A DNA stretch of 64,000 nt from Pseudomonadota bacterium (GCA_021811235.1 JAJZPG010000005.1:62001-126000), one strand, 5' to 3'. Shown: positions 42,837 through 51,816, counted from the stretch's first letter. The notes: generated by a model from the letters alone, not told the origin. Numbers and translations: made by a program.

Positions 42837-43220
42837 TTAATGGAGGACCCGGGGCATCGCCAGCGTGAACTGGGGAATCTCGGCATCGAACTTGTTGCCG
42901 TCCTCGGCCACCATCTGATAGGTGCCGCGCATGGTGCCGACCGGCGTCGCCATCGCGGTGCCGCTGGTGTATTCGAAGCTCTCGCCCGGCCGCAGCAGCG
43001 GCTGCTCGCCGACCACGCCGAGGCCTTTGACTTCCTGGACGACGTTGTCGGCGTCGGTGATGATCCAGTGGCGCGAGATCAACTGGGCCGCCACGGTGCC
43101 GGAGTTGGCGATCGTGATGGTGTAGGCGAACACATAACGGTCGGACGACGGGTCGCTCTGGTCGGCGAGGTAGGTCGTGTCCACGTTGATGCTGATCTGA
43201 TATTTCTTGCCTTCGGCCAC
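42837..43220 (-). CDS. apaG: ApaG (DUF525) protein
   Basis: 127 residues from a GTG start (VAEGKKYQIS), the normal ApaG length. The beta-rich Fn3-like domain shows YVFAYTITIANSGTVAAQLISRHWIITDADNVVQEVKGLGVVGEQPLLRPGESFEYTSGT and GTMRGTYQMV, family-defining. Divergently placed next to rpe, as in many betaproteobacteria. Its function is unresolved (linked to ApaH and magnesium/cobalt resistance in enterics). Confidence 0.96.
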   Translation of the reverse strand: MAEGKKYQISINVDTTYLADQSDPSSDRYVFAYTITIANSGTVAAQLISRHWIITDADNVVQEVKGLGVVGEQPLLRPGESFEYTSGTAMATPVGTMRGTYQMVAEDGNKFDAEIPQFTLAMPRVLH

Positions 43221-43316
43221 GGTTCTGCTCGACGGGATGGAATGCGCGGAGTGTAACGCAATGGCGTGGCGGGCTGTTAAAATGGCCGGGTTTTTCCAAA
43301 AATCCCGGAGCTCCCC

Positions 43317-44000
43317 ATGACGTACCGCATCGCCCCGTCCATCCTGTCCGCCAACTTTGCCAAGCTGGGCGAGGAAGTCGACAACGTGCTCGCCTCCGGC
43401 GCCGACATCGTCCACTTCGACGTGATGGACAACCATTACGTGCCCAACCTCACCATCGGTCCGCTGGTGTGCGAGGCCCTGCGCAAGCACGGCGTCACCG
43501 CGCCGATCGACGTGCACCTGATGGTCAAGCCGGTCGACCGCATCATCCCCGACTTCGCCAAGGCGGGCGCGACCTACATCACCTTCCATCCGGAAGCCAG
43601 CGAACACATCGACCGTACCATCGGCCTGATCCGCGATTCCGGCTGCAAGCCCGGCCTGGTGTTCAACCCCGCCACCCCGCTGGACGTGCTGGAATACACC
43701 CTAGACAAGATCGACATGGTGCTGCTGATGAGCGTCAACCCCGGCTTCGGCGGCCAGAAGTTCATCCCCTACGTGCTCGACAAGGCGCGCGCCGTGCGCA
43801 AGATGATCGACGACCGCGGCCTCAAGGTGAACATCGAGATCGACGGCGGCGTCGGCCCGGCCAACATCGCCGAAGTCGCGCGTGCCGGCGTCGACACCTT
43901 CGTCGCCGGCTCGGCCGTGTTCGGCGCCGCCAAGGACAGCGACCCGCAGCGCTACAACTCCATCATCGCCGCGATGCGTGCGGAACTGGCGAAAGCCTGA
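43317..44000 (+). CDS. rpe: Ribulose-phosphate 3-epimerase
   Basis: 227 residues, full length. The TIM barrel shows [10 protein letters not shown], the metal His in [20 protein letters not shown] and VHLMV, and the C-terminal EIDGGV and FVAGSAVF motifs. It interconverts ribulose 5-phosphate and xylulose 5-phosphate (Calvin and pentose phosphate cycles). It is followed by gph across an inverted-repeat element. No strong ribosome-binding site is needed to fix the start, which is a canonical MTYRIAPS. Confidence 0.98.
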   Translation: MTYRIAPSILSANFAKLGEEVDNVLASGADIVHFDVMDNHYVPNLTIGPLVCEALRKHGVTAPIDVHLMVKPVDRIIPDFAKAGATYITFHPEASEHIDRTIGLIRDSGCKPGLVFNPATPLDVLEYTLDKIDMVLLMSVNPGFGGQKFIPYVLDKARAVRKMIDDRGLKVNIEIDGGVGPANIAEVARAGVDTFVAGSAVFGAAKDSDPQRYNSIIAAMRAELAKA

Positions 44001-44004
44001 TTTC

Positions 44005-44120
44005 CAGGGGTCAGGATTCAGGGGTCAGGAGGCAGGGAAGCTTGTGCTTCGCACTCTTGAATAATGCGTGGCCGCCGGCCGCATTCCCTCTGAATCCTGA
44101 TCCCTGAATCCTGACCCCTA
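44005..44120. repeat. Inverted tandem-repeat element (GGGGTCAGGATTCA arms) between rpe and gph
   Basis: The left arm is built from GGGGTCAGGATTCA units and the right arm from their complement (TGAATCCTGACCCC). Comparing the left arm with the reverse complement of the right arm, about 22 of the first 25 bases match. A loop of about 47 nt holds a GC hairpin (GCGTGGCCGCCGGCCGC). It starts 4 bp after the rpe stop and ends 5 bp before the gph ATG, which has no Shine-Dalgarno sequence. Confidence 0.85.
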
Positions 44121-44125
44121 CTGAA

Positions 44126-44809
44126 ATGAAACGCTTTCCCCTCCCGATCAAAGCCGTCGTCATCGATCTCGACGGCACCCTGCTCAATACCGCGCCCGAT
44201 CTGGCGCACGCCGCCGAACTGATGATGGCCGACCTCGGCCGCCCCTGCCCGTCGCTGGAGACGATCTCCACCTATATCGGCAACGGCGTGTCGCGCCTGG
44301 TCAAGCGCGTGCTCACCGGCGAGATGGACGCCGAGCCCGATGCGGCGCTGTTCGAAAAGGCCATCGCTTCGTACCAGAAGCATTACGGCGAGCACGTGTC
44401 GCTCCACTCGCGCCCCTTCCCGGGCGTGGTCGACGGCCTCGATGCGTTCAAGGCGATGGGTGTGCACATCGCCTGCATCACCAACAAGGCCGAGCAGTTC
44501 ACCCATCCGCTGCTGAAGGACACCGGGCTGTTCGACTACTTCGAGCTGATCCTGTCCGGCGACACCCTGCCCAAGCGCAAACCCGACCCGCTGCCGCTCC
44601 TGCACGCCTGCGAGGTGTTCAAGGTGAAGCCGGTCGAGCTGCTGCTGATCGGCGATTCGCTCAACGACACCCAGGCCGCGCGCGCCGCCGGCTGCCCGGT
44701 GTTCTGCGTGCCCTACGGCTACAACCGCGGCCGCCCGGTCGCCGAGCTCGACCTCGACGCCGTGGTGCCGAGCCTGGTCGAGGCAGCGAAGATGGTGGTC
44801 AAGGCGTGA
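44126..44809 (+). CDS. gph: Phosphoglycolate phosphatase (HAD superfamily)
   Basis: 227 residues. HAD motif I VVIDLDGTLLNT (Asp nucleophile and acid), motif II ACITNKA, motif III KRKPDP and motif IV IGDSLNDTQAA are all intact, with an alpha-helical cap between I and II. It removes 2-phosphoglycolate, the product of RuBisCO oxygenation, which fits a neighbouring rpe. The ATG directly follows the right arm of the inverted-repeat element and lacks a Shine-Dalgarno sequence. Confidence 0.95.
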   Translation: MKRFPLPIKAVVIDLDGTLLNTAPDLAHAAELMMADLGRPCPSLETISTYIGNGVSRLVKRVLTGEMDAEPDAALFEKAIASYQKHYGEHVSLHSRPFPGVVDGLDAFKAMGVHIACITNKAEQFTHPLLKDTGLFDYFELILSGDTLPKRKPDPLPLLHACEVFKVKPVELLLIGDSLNDTQAARAAGCPVFCVPYGYNRGRPVAELDLDAVVPSLVEAAKMVVKA

Positions 44810-44811
44810 GC

Positions 44812-44924
44812 TTAGGGGCTAGGGGCTTGGATCTAGGATCTAGGGCGCGCGCCATCGGCGCGCGATGGTGACGCTGTGCGTCGCTTCATTCCCTAGCCCC
44901 TAAATCCTACCCCTAGCCCCTAAT
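44812..44924. repeat. Inverted tandem-repeat element (TTAGGGGCTAGG arms) between gph and trpE
   Basis: TTAGGGGCTAGGGGC... at the left and its complement (CCCTAGCCCCTAA...) at the right enclose a GC hairpin (GCGCGCC, ATC, GGCGCGC). It starts 2 bp after the gph stop and ends 1 bp before the trpE ATG. The arms share their units with the element at 3266-3354. Confidence 0.88.
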
Positions 44925-44925
44925 C

Positions 44926-46419
44926 ATGACTGAACAAGACTTCTTCGACCTCGCCCGCCAGGGCTACAACCGCATTCCGCTGGTGCGCGAACTGCCCGGC
45001 GACCTGGAAACGCCGCTTTCCGTCTACCTCAAGCTCGCCAACGCGCCCTACGCCTACCTGCTCGAATCGGTGGTTGGCGGCGAGCGCTTCGGCCGCTATT
45101 CCTTCATCGGCCTGCCGGCGCGCACGGTGCTCAGGGTACGCGCCCATCTGCTGACGGTGGAAACCGACGGCCAGGTGACCGAGGAGCACAGCCTGTCCGA
45201 TCCGCTGGCCTTCATCGCCGACTTCCAGGCGCGCTTCAAGGCGGCGCCGGTGGCCGGGCTGCCGCGTTTCACCGGCGGGCTCGCCGGCTATTTCGGCTAC
45301 GACACCATCCGCTACATCGAGAAGCGGTTGGCGCCAGACTTCAATAAGAATCGGCCGCGCAAGGACGACGTGCTGCACACGCCGGACATCCTGCTGATGC
45401 TGACCGAGGAGCTGGCGGTGTTCGACAACCTCGCCGGCAAGCTCTATCTCATCACCCACGCCGACCCGATGCAGCCCAATGCGTACGCGCAGGGCCATTT
45501 GCGCCTGGCCGAGCTGGCCGAGAAACTGCGCGAACCGGTCCATCTTCCGCTCGAACCGGTGGTCGACACCGCCGAGCCGAGCTCCGAATTCGGCGAGGCC
45601 GAGTTCAAGGCCGCGGTGCAGAAGGCCAAGGATTACATCGCCGCGGGCGACATCATGCAGGTGGTACTCAGCCAGCGCATGGCGCGGCCGTTCGCCGCCT
45701 CGCCGCTGTCGCTGTACCGCGCGCTGCGCAGCCTCAACCCCTCGCCCTACATGTTCTTCTATGACCTCGGTGGTTTCCATATCGTCGGCTCGTCGCCGGA
45801 GATCCTGGTGCGGCTCGAGGGCGACACCGTCACCCTGCGGCCGATCGCCGGCACACGCCCGCGCGGGCTGACGCGCGAGGACGACCAGCGTCTCGCCGAG
45901 GAGCTGCTGGCCGATCCCAAGGAATGCGCTGAGCACCTGCAGCTGCTCGACCTCGGCCGCAACGACACCGGCCGCGTCGCCGTCACCGGCAGCGTCAAGG
46001 TCACCGAGAACATGCAGATTGAGCGCTACTCGCACGTCATGCACATCGTCTCCAACGTCGAGGGCAGGCTGAAGCCGAATCTGTCCGCGCTCGACGTGCT
46101 GCGCGCCAGCTTCCCCGCCGGCACCGTGTCCGGCGCGCCCAAGGTGCGGGCGATGGAAATCATCGACGAACTCGAGCCTTCCAAGCGCGGCATCTACGCC
46201 GGTGCGGTCGGCTATCTCGGCTTCAACGGCGACATGGACCTGGCGATCGCCATCCGCACCGCGGTGGTCAAGGACGGCATGCTGTACGCGCAGGCGGGCG
46301 CCGGCATCGTCGCCGATTCGGTGCCCGACAACGAGTGGATGGAAACGCTGAACAAGGCGCGCGCCGTGGTGCGCGCGGCCGAATTGGCGCAGGCCCGGTT
46401 TGGCGGGGAGGTGGAGTAA
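44926..46419 (+). CDS. trpE: Anthranilate synthase component I
   Basis: 497 residues. The N-terminal feedback-binding region shows [15 protein letters not shown]. The chorismate-binding domain shows [46 protein letters not shown] and AGAGIVADS. All catalytic motifs are intact. It converts chorismate to anthranilate with TrpG. Its usual operon partner trpG is separated from it by a 7.1-kb integrative element. The start abuts the repeat arm and lacks a Shine-Dalgarno sequence. Confidence 0.97.
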   Translation: MTEQDFFDLARQGYNRIPLVRELPGDLETPLSVYLKLANAPYAYLLESVVGGERFGRYSFIGLPARTVLRVRAHLLTVETDGQVTEEHSLSDPLAFIADFQARFKAAPVAGLPRFTGGLAGYFGYDTIRYIEKRLAPDFNKNRPRKDDVLHTPDILLMLTEELAVFDNLAGKLYLITHADPMQPNAYAQGHLRLAELAEKLREPVHLPLEPVVDTAEPSSEFGEAEFKAAVQKAKDYIAAGDIMQVVLSQRMARPFAASPLSLYRALRSLNPSPYMFFYDLGGFHIVGSSPEILVRLEGDTVTLRPIAGTRPRGLTREDDQRLAEELLADPKECAEHLQLLDLGRNDTGRVAVTGSVKVTENMQIERYSHVMHIVSNVEGRLKPNLSALDVLRASFPAGTVSGAPKVRAMEIIDELEPSKRGIYAGAVGYLGFNGDMDLAIAIRTAVVKDGMLYAQAGAGIVADSVPDNEWMETLNKARAVVRAAELAQARFGGEVE

Positions 46420-46421
46420 TC

Positions 46422-46488
46422 ATGTTATTGATGATCGATAAGCAACATTGTCCAAGAGAATCACACTTAACCCCATCGAATCGCGCAT
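46422..46488 (+). pseudogene. Vestigial 5' end of trpG left at attL
   Basis: ATG-TTA-TTG-ATG-ATC-GAT is the original trpG start (M-L-L-M-I-D). It is displaced by the element, and the frame then runs on for about 16 foreign codons to a stop at TAA. It sits 2 bp after the trpE stop, as trpG would in an uninterrupted operon. Confidence 0.75.
46431..46438 (+). other. attL core
   Basis: ATGATCGA, preceded by the native ATGTTATTG of trpG and followed by element sequence (TAAGCAAC). It matches attR at 53516-53523. Confidence 0.75.
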
Positions 46489-46556
46489 AACATACTGATG
46501 CGACGCGGTTTTTATTCCTTAAAAGTTTCTCTTCGTCCGTTGACTTCCCCGAAAAG

Positions 46557-46580
46557 TGGGGGCACCATCGGGGGCATCAC
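46557..46580 (+). repeat. Left arm-type integrase site
   Basis: TGGGGGCAC-N4-GGGGGCATCA followed by C. The same 24-mer (20 identical positions) recurs in direct orientation at 53433-53456. It is about 120 bp inside attL, the expected position of an integrase or excisionase arm site. Confidence 0.55.
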
Positions 46581-46595
46581 ATGGAGGTGCCCCCA
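46557..46595 (+). promoter_or_regulatory. Hairpin overlapping the integrase ribosome-binding site and start
   Basis: TGGGGGCACC pairs with GGTGCCCCCA (10 bp). The right arm covers part of the GGAGG ribosome-binding site and the A of the ATG, so folding would hide translation initiation. Confidence 0.5.
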
Positions 46596-47815
46596 TGCTT
46601 ACCGACACTGCCGTCCGCAATGCGCGCCCGAAAGACAAGCCCTACAAGCTGGCTGATACAGGCGGGTTATACCTCCAGGTCAACCCCAACGGGACCAAGT
46701 ACTGGCGCCTGAAATTCCGCTTGGCGGGCAAGGAGAAAAAGCTCGCTCTCGGCGTGTATCCCACGGTGAAGCTTGCTGAAGCTCGGGCCGAACGGGACAA
46801 ATGGAAGCCGATGGTGAAGGCGGGGCTGGACCCCGTGATCGAGCGGCAACTGGCGAAGGTGAAGACGCAGCAGGCCGCCGCCAATACCTTTCAGGCCATT
46901 GCCGAGCGCTGGATCGTCGAGCATCGAAAGGGCTGGAGCGCCTACTACTGCAAGCAGGTTGAGCGGTATCTGGAGAAGGACGTCTATCCGCATATCGGAC
47001 GGCTGCCGGTTCATAGCATTACCCGGGAGCACGTGAAAGACGTCGTGCAGCGGATCGAGAAGCGGGTGCCGAAGGGCGCAGCGGCAGTCAACGTGCGCCA
47101 GTGGGTGCAGGCCGTGCTGCTGTTCGCCGTCGACGAGGGCCTGATCGCCGACGTGCCGAACCTGCGAATCAAGATCAAGCGCAAGCCGGTCGAACACGCG
47201 AAGAATCACGACCGCCAAGCCCTGGCGGACTTCGTGAAACGACTGGAAGGGTTCGGCGGGAATCGAACCACGGCGATCGCGCTAGATCTGATGCTGTTGC
47301 TCTTCGTCCGAACGGTCGAGGTGCGCCGCGCCGAGTGGGCCGAGTTCGATATCGATGGCCCCGAACCCATGTGGCGCATCCCCGCCGACAAGATGAAGCG
47401 CAGGCGCGAGCATTGGGTGCCGCTACCGACCCAAGCCGTCGCGTTGTTGCAGGAACTGCGGAAGATCACAGGGGCTGCGCGTTACCTGTTCCCGAACATG
47501 CGCCGTCCTTCCGAGCCCATGTCGCCGACGACAATCAATCGTGCTCTGGAATACCTGGGGTATGGGTCGGGAGAGTTCTCGGGGCATGACTTCCGGGCGA
47601 CGGCATCGACGCTGCTGCGGGAGGTGCTGGGCTTTCCGGGTGAGTGGGTCGAGGTGCAACTCGCGCACGGGCCGCGCAGTGCCGTGGAGGCCGCCTACAA
47701 CCACAGCCGCTACATCGAGGGCCGTCGCCGCATGTTGCAGGTTTGGGCTGGCTGGCTGGCTGATCCGGGCGCTTCCACGACCAACGTGGTTGATCTGCAG
47801 AAGGCCGTCGCGTGA
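46595..47815 (+). CDS. int: P4-type tyrosine integrase
   Basis: 406 residues from MLTDTAVRNA. The N-terminal arm-binding domain (DUF4102-type, about 1-90: LADTGGLYLQVNPNGTKYWRLKFRLAGKEKKLALGVYP) is followed by the core-binding domain (FQAIAERWIVEHRKGWSAYY). The catalytic domain has Arg in RTVEVRRAEWAEFD, Lys in DKMKRRREHW, H-x-x-R in GHDFRATAS, His in LAHG and the Tyr in AAYNHSRY. All catalytic residues are present. It integrates the element at trpG. Confidence 0.93.
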   Translation: MLTDTAVRNARPKDKPYKLADTGGLYLQVNPNGTKYWRLKFRLAGKEKKLALGVYPTVKLAEARAERDKWKPMVKAGLDPVIERQLAKVKTQQAAANTFQAIAERWIVEHRKGWSAYYCKQVERYLEKDVYPHIGRLPVHSITREHVKDVVQRIEKRVPKGAAAVNVRQWVQAVLLFAVDEGLIADVPNLRIKIKRKPVEHAKNHDRQALADFVKRLEGFGGNRTTAIALDLMLLLFVRTVEVRRAEWAEFDIDGPEPMWRIPADKMKRRREHWVPLPTQAVALLQELRKITGAARYLFPNMRRPSEPMSPTTINRALEYLGYGSGEFSGHDFRATASTLLREVLGFPGEWVEVQLAHGPRSAVEAAYNHSRYIEGRRRMLQVWAGWLADPGASTTNVVDLQKAVA

Positions 47816-48378
47816 AGGCGGAAATCAATTTCACGCTGACGCGGTGCCAGTGCTATGACCTGGGCAGCTTTCTCGCGGGTGTTGCGCGGCTGCTGAACCT
47901 GCCATTGGGCTGCTACCCTGAGGCGCCCCCGTGGTTACTGTCACAGGCAGTGTTAGGACACTGCGGTTTCGCTCAGGGCATGCTGAAGCGTGTGGTGAGA
48001 CGCGGCGGCATGCATGAGGTGACAGTCAGAATTCCTAGATGGCAAGTCGTCGCACTGTATACGGGGCTGCTTGGATATTTTCAGGATTCAAGCTCAGAAA
48101 ACTTGGCGCGGCATGACCCGCGTGGCTTTGTCGCGCTGCTCAGAATCTTGATCGAGCTTCGTGAACGTTTAGTGCGCAGGAGGGGGCAGCACGGACCCTA
48201 CAAAATAACGCCATCCCAGGCGCGTGAGTTGCTTGGACCCCGAACAATCCTGACAGGAAAAAACGCGTGTCGGTATGAGTCCAAGGTGGCCTTTGTGGCG
48301 AGCAATTTCGCGGTCAGCGAAAGACATGTGTACCGGCTTCTCGCTCAAGGCATGCCGCCTCCAAGCATCCTGGGATAA
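47812..48378 (+). CDS. Unknown protein of the element with a C-terminal HTH-like end
   Basis: 188 residues from a GTG that overlaps the integrase stop, so translation is probably coupled. The N-terminal half has scattered cysteines (CQCYDLGSF, GCYPEAPPW, GHCGF). The C-terminus (KVAFVASNFAVSERHVYRLLAQGMPPPS) resembles a helix-turn-helix of the AlpA/MerR type. No family is recognised. Composition is less GC-rich around 48000-48460 than the flanking chromosome. Confidence 0.6.
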   Translation: MKAEINFTLTRCQCYDLGSFLAGVARLLNLPLGCYPEAPPWLLSQAVLGHCGFAQGMLKRVVRRGGMHEVTVRIPRWQVVALYTGLLGYFQDSSSENLARHDPRGFVALLRILIELRERLVRRRGQHGPYKITPSQARELLGPRTILTGKNACRYESKVAFVASNFAVSERHVYRLLAQGMPPPSILG

Positions 48379-48477
48379 CCCAAAAATTTTCAGATTTCAC
48401 GTCAGGCTATTTGCCTTCGTCATCCGCGTCCGTCCACGTATCGTGAACTCATTGCTGCTTGTCAATGAGGGACTGCG

Positions 48478-48672
48478 ATGCGAGCACTTAACTTGCGCGA
48501 GACCGAAGCCAAAGTAGGTTTCAAGAAGACTCTGATTTACCGCCTTTTGGCGGCGGGTCAGTTCCCCCAGCCCATCAAAATCGGGCGCGCCTCACGTTGG
48601 CTCGAGAGCGAGCTTGACGCCTTCCTGCTGGAGCGCGCCAACGAGCGCGAGCAGGGGAAGGGGCGGGCGTGA
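48478..48672 (+). CDS. AlpA-like DNA-binding/excisionase protein
   Basis: 64 residues: MRALNLRETEAKVGFKKTLIYRLLAAGQFPQPIKIGRASRWLESELDAFL is the AlpA pattern (winged HTH with GR-S-R-W and a C-terminal helix). AlpA proteins activate integrase or excisionase genes or act as recombination directionality factors. It ends 4 bp into the primase start. Confidence 0.9.
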   Translation: MRALNLRETEAKVGFKKTLIYRLLAAGQFPQPIKIGRASRWLESELDAFLLERANEREQGKGRA

Positions 48673-50150
48673 ATACCGCCACGGTCATGCTGCAAGCCAA
48701 GGACCCGCTCGATATCGCGGTCGCCTATCGCTTGGACGGCGGCTCTTATGTCTGCTGGCAGGGCGAGCTGTTTCGCTGGAACGGCATTCGCTATGTGAGC
48801 TTCGGCAACGACGCGGTTCGCTCCGACCTGTACGGCTTCATTCAGCGCTGCGAGCTTGCCACTGGCACCCGCATCACCCCGAACCGCAGGCTCGTCACCG
48901 ACGTCATCGACGCACTGCAGGCGCTGTGCTTTCTCGACATTCCGCGGGCGCCCTGGTGGCTGGGTGAAGAGGGGGCGGTTCCCGCCGACGACCTGCTGGC
49001 ATGCGCGAACGGGCTGGTGAACTTGCGCACTCGCGAGCTGCTGGAGCCGTCCCCGCTGTTCTTCAATACCGCCGCCGTTGGGTTCGACTTTGACCCATCC
49101 GCACCGAAGCCCGAGCGCTGGATCGAATTCCTCTCCAGCATCTGGTCCGACGATCAGGAATCGATCGACGCGCTGGCGGAATGGGTCGGGCTCGCGCTGA
49201 CCGATATCACTGATTTTCAGAAGGCCTTGCTGATCGTCGGACCCAAGCGGTCTGGCAAGGGAACCATTTTGCGGGTGCTGCGCGAGATCGCCGGCCATCC
49301 CAACGTTGTGAGCCCCACCCTGTCCTCACTGGGCCTGCCGTTCGGCCTGCAGTCCCTAATCGGGCGGCGCGTCGGGATTGTCAGTGATGCGCGCCTCTCG
49401 CACCGCGCGGATATGGCGGCCGTCGCCGAGAACCTGCTACGCATCACCGGGCAGGATGCGGTCTCGGTGCCTCGCAAGTTTCTCCCCGACTGGCATGGCC
49501 AGCTCACGACACGCTTCATTCTCGCGACCAACGAACTGCCCGGCTTCAGCGACGCCTCAGCCGCCCTCGCGTCGCGCTTCATCGTGCTGCGCATGCAACG
49601 CAGCTTCTTTGGGCATGAGGACCCGCACCTGACCGAAAAGCTGCTGCAGGAGCTGCCCGGCATCTTCATGTGGGCACTCGATGGGCTCGACCGTCTGCGC
49701 GAGCGTGGGCGCCTGCTGCAGCCCCGCAGCGGTCAGGAGCTGGTCGACGAACTCGAAGCGTCCACAAGCCCCATCGGCGAATTCGTGCGCGAGCGCTGCA
49801 TCGTGTCCCCTACCACCTGGGTCGCGTGCGACCGGCTGTTCGATGCCTGGCGGGAATGGTGCCGAGAGCAGGGGCGTGACCACCCCGGTACGGTGCAGCA
49901 GTTCGGCCGACAGTTGCGCGCGGCATGTCCCGAAATCCGCATCACGCAGCCCCGTATCGGCGGCGGCCGAGAGCGTCGATACGAGGGGATTCGCCTTCGC
50001 TCTTCGGTGGATGTTGGCACGCATTGGAACGCGAGCGAAACCATTGCACACGATGCGAAAGACAAGAGTAAGGAACGCAATGGAGTGGTCTGCGTGCCAT
50101 CGCGTGCCAACTACGAACCCATCACCGAGAAGGAGTCCACCCCATGCTGA
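48669..50150 (+). CDS. Primase/SF3 helicase (D5-like, P4-type) replication protein
   Basis: 493 residues from GTG, overlapping the AlpA gene by 4 bp. The D5 N-terminal-like region spans about 60-165, and the SF3/AAA helicase has Walker A GPKRSGKGT near residue 188 and further motifs LATNELPGFSD and ALASRFIVLRM. The primase half of P4 alpha appears reduced at the N-terminus. It probably replicates the element from an unseen origin. Confidence 0.88.
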   Translation: MNTATVMLQAKDPLDIAVAYRLDGGSYVCWQGELFRWNGIRYVSFGNDAVRSDLYGFIQRCELATGTRITPNRRLVTDVIDALQALCFLDIPRAPWWLGEEGAVPADDLLACANGLVNLRTRELLEPSPLFFNTAAVGFDFDPSAPKPERWIEFLSSIWSDDQESIDALAEWVGLALTDITDFQKALLIVGPKRSGKGTILRVLREIAGHPNVVSPTLSSLGLPFGLQSLIGRRVGIVSDARLSHRADMAAVAENLLRITGQDAVSVPRKFLPDWHGQLTTRFILATNELPGFSDASAALASRFIVLRMQRSFFGHEDPHLTEKLLQELPGIFMWALDGLDRLRERGRLLQPRSGQELVDELEASTSPIGEFVRERCIVSPTTWVACDRLFDAWREWCREQGRDHPGTVQQFGRQLRAACPEIRITQPRIGGGRERRYEGIRLRSSVDVGTHWNASETIAHDAKDKSKERNGVVCVPSRANYEPITEKESTPC

Positions 50151-50497
50151 TCGAAACATCCAAGGCCGGCGCGTTCGGCTGTTTTCAGACGCGCGCACTA
50201 CCACAAGACCAGCGCGCCGGCTGTGCCGGCCGAAAGTGCGCCGCCTGGAGCGTGTTGCTTTCGCCGGGACAAATCGCGCTGTTCGACGCTCAGTCCGCGA
50301 AGCCCGGGCATTACCTGGTCACGGTCGAGCTGGGCTGCTGCGGGCTGCTACCACGCGCGGCCGACACTGAGCTCGCATCACGACGCACCGAACTCGTCGA
50401 TGCCGGCTTGCTGAAATTTGTCCCGCGCCCACCGCCGCCGCCGACGCCGATGCCGCGGAACAATACCGTGCTGTCCGGCCGCCCTGACCACATTTAA
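50144..50497 (+). CDS. Unknown small protein of the element
   Basis: 117 residues, overlapping the primase stop by 7 bp. A cysteine pattern GCAGRKC and ELGCCG could bind metal. The C-terminal tail is proline-rich (PRPPPPPTPMPR). No family is recognised. It is part of the rightward run between the helicase and the coiled-coil gene. Confidence 0.65.
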   Translation: MLIETSKAGAFGCFQTRALPQDQRAGCAGRKCAAWSVLLSPGQIALFDAQSAKPGHYLVTVELGCCGLLPRAADTELASRRTELVDAGLLKFVPRPPPPPTPMPRNNTVLSGRPDHI

Positions 50498-50524
50498 CCC
50501 ACCCACAGACGAAGGAGAAACACG

Positions 50525-51190
50525 ATGCGTGACCTACTCAAGAAACTGATCGGCACCAGCCGCAAGCCGCCCACTGCTGAAGGATTGACCGAGGCCGAGC
50601 AGTTACTCGCGGCTGAACTGCGGACGGCGCGCGATGAGCTGGACGCTCTGCTCGCGCGTCGAGACGACGAGGTACTCGATGCCCTTGCGGCTGGCGATGA
50701 GCCATCCATGAACGTCCTGCGCCTCCGGATTTCCGACGCTGAACGCCGTGTGGCCGAGCTCCAAGCTGCCACCGCTGCTGCAGGCGCCCGCCGTGCCGCT
50801 GCTGAGCATCGGCGAGCTGCGGAGGCACTCCGGGCTCGCTGGGATGCGGCGCGCGCTCTGGTGGCTCAGCGTGACGAAGCGGGCAAACGTCTGGAGGCCG
50901 CGCTCGATGCCGCTGCCTCTGCGCTGGGGGAGATCCGCGCGCTGCAGGAGTCGATCGCCGAAGCGCTGCCGGTGCAGCCGAACCAAGCGCCCCTGGTCTG
51001 GGGGCCTGCTGGCCTGGAACACGCTGTGAGCGTGCACCTGGCACTCCGGGCCCGGCCGCTTTTCGTGCGCGCGGCTGGGCTGGCACGGTCAGATGAATTA
51101 TTGACCGTGGCAGCAGCGATTGCCGATTCCGGTCAGCAGATGCTCGGCGCCGACCAGACCGCCCATCTTGCCGCCCCCGTTGCCGCGTAA
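50525..51190 (+). CDS. Coiled-coil protein of the element
   Basis: 221 residues with AAGGAGA before the ATG. Residues about 20-160 are Ala/Arg/Glu-rich heptads (LTEAEQLLAAELRTARDELDALLARRD...), a long coiled coil. The C-terminus (GPAGLEHAVSVHLALRARP) is less helical. It may be structural, but its role is unknown. Confidence 0.65.
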   Translation: MRDLLKKLIGTSRKPPTAEGLTEAEQLLAAELRTARDELDALLARRDDEVLDALAAGDEPSMNVLRLRISDAERRVAELQAATAAAGARRAAAEHRRAAEALRARWDAARALVAQRDEAGKRLEAALDAAASALGEIRALQESIAEALPVQPNQAPLVWGPAGLEHAVSVHLALRARPLFVRAAGLARSDELLTVAAAIADSGQQMLGADQTAHLAAPVAA

Positions 51191-51204
51191 CCCAGGAGAC
51201 CACC

Positions 51205-51816
51205 ATGGATGAATTCAACACCGTACCCGCACCCGCCCCCGCCCCCGAAACCGGAGCCGCCGCCTCTGTGCTTGCACCGCCGCAGCCCGAGCCGCAAGTG
51301 GCGGACGAGCCTTTCCACGACGAGGAAACCGCCGACGCGTTCCTGGGGCTGATGGAATCTTCCATCCAGCCGCCCGCCGACCCGAGCGCGTACACGTTCC
51401 CCTATGAGCAGGGGGCCAAACTCGACGCGGAGCAGCAGCAACAGGACACCACGCTGCGGACCTGGATGCACGCCGCCGGGCTGCCCGCCGACATTGGCAG
51501 CGCGATCGCCAGCGACGTCGATGCCTTCGCCTCGCGGGTGGCCGGCTTCACCGAAGAGCAGCACCAGCTCCAGCAGCGCGAGACCCTGGCGACGCTTGAG
51601 CGGGCGTTCGGGGAAGCGCGCACCGCTGAACTTGTGAAGCTGGCGCGCGGCTTGGTGGCGCAGCTCGACGCGAAGCACGGTGGCGCTGTGTCGGCATGGC
51701 TCGACGCTACGGGCGTCGGCAACAGCCCGAACTTGGTCGCGCAGCTTGGGATGCATGCTGAAAGGATCGCGCTCGTTGCGAAAGCCCGAGGTGTGCGGAG
51801 AGGTGTGCGGAAATGA
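51205..51816 (+). CDS. Scaffolding-protein-like element protein
   Basis: 203 residues with AGGAGA before the ATG. An acidic, Pro/Ala-rich N-terminus (about 1-55) is followed by DPSAYTFPYEQGAKLDAEQQQQDTTLRTWMHAAGLPADIG. This closely follows the D-x-Y-x-F-P-G-x-x-D...A-x-x-L-G-L pattern of T7-like phage head scaffolding proteins. The remainder is helical. If real, the element may interact with helper phage capsid assembly. Similarity is by motif only. Confidence 0.6.
   Translation: MDEFNTVPAPAPAPETGAAASVLAPPQPEPQVADEPFHDEETADAFLGLMESSIQPPADPSAYTFPYEQGAKLDAEQQQQDTTLRTWMHAAGLPADIGSAIASDVDAFASRVAGFTEEQHQLQQRETLATLERAFGEARTAELVKLARGLVAQLDAKHGGAVSAWLDATGVGNSPNLVAQLGMHAERIALVAKARGVRRGVRK

Noticed and set aside
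46420-46440. tRNA-type attachment site for the integrase
   Set aside because: No tRNA gene is present; the core lies in trpG codons 4-6.
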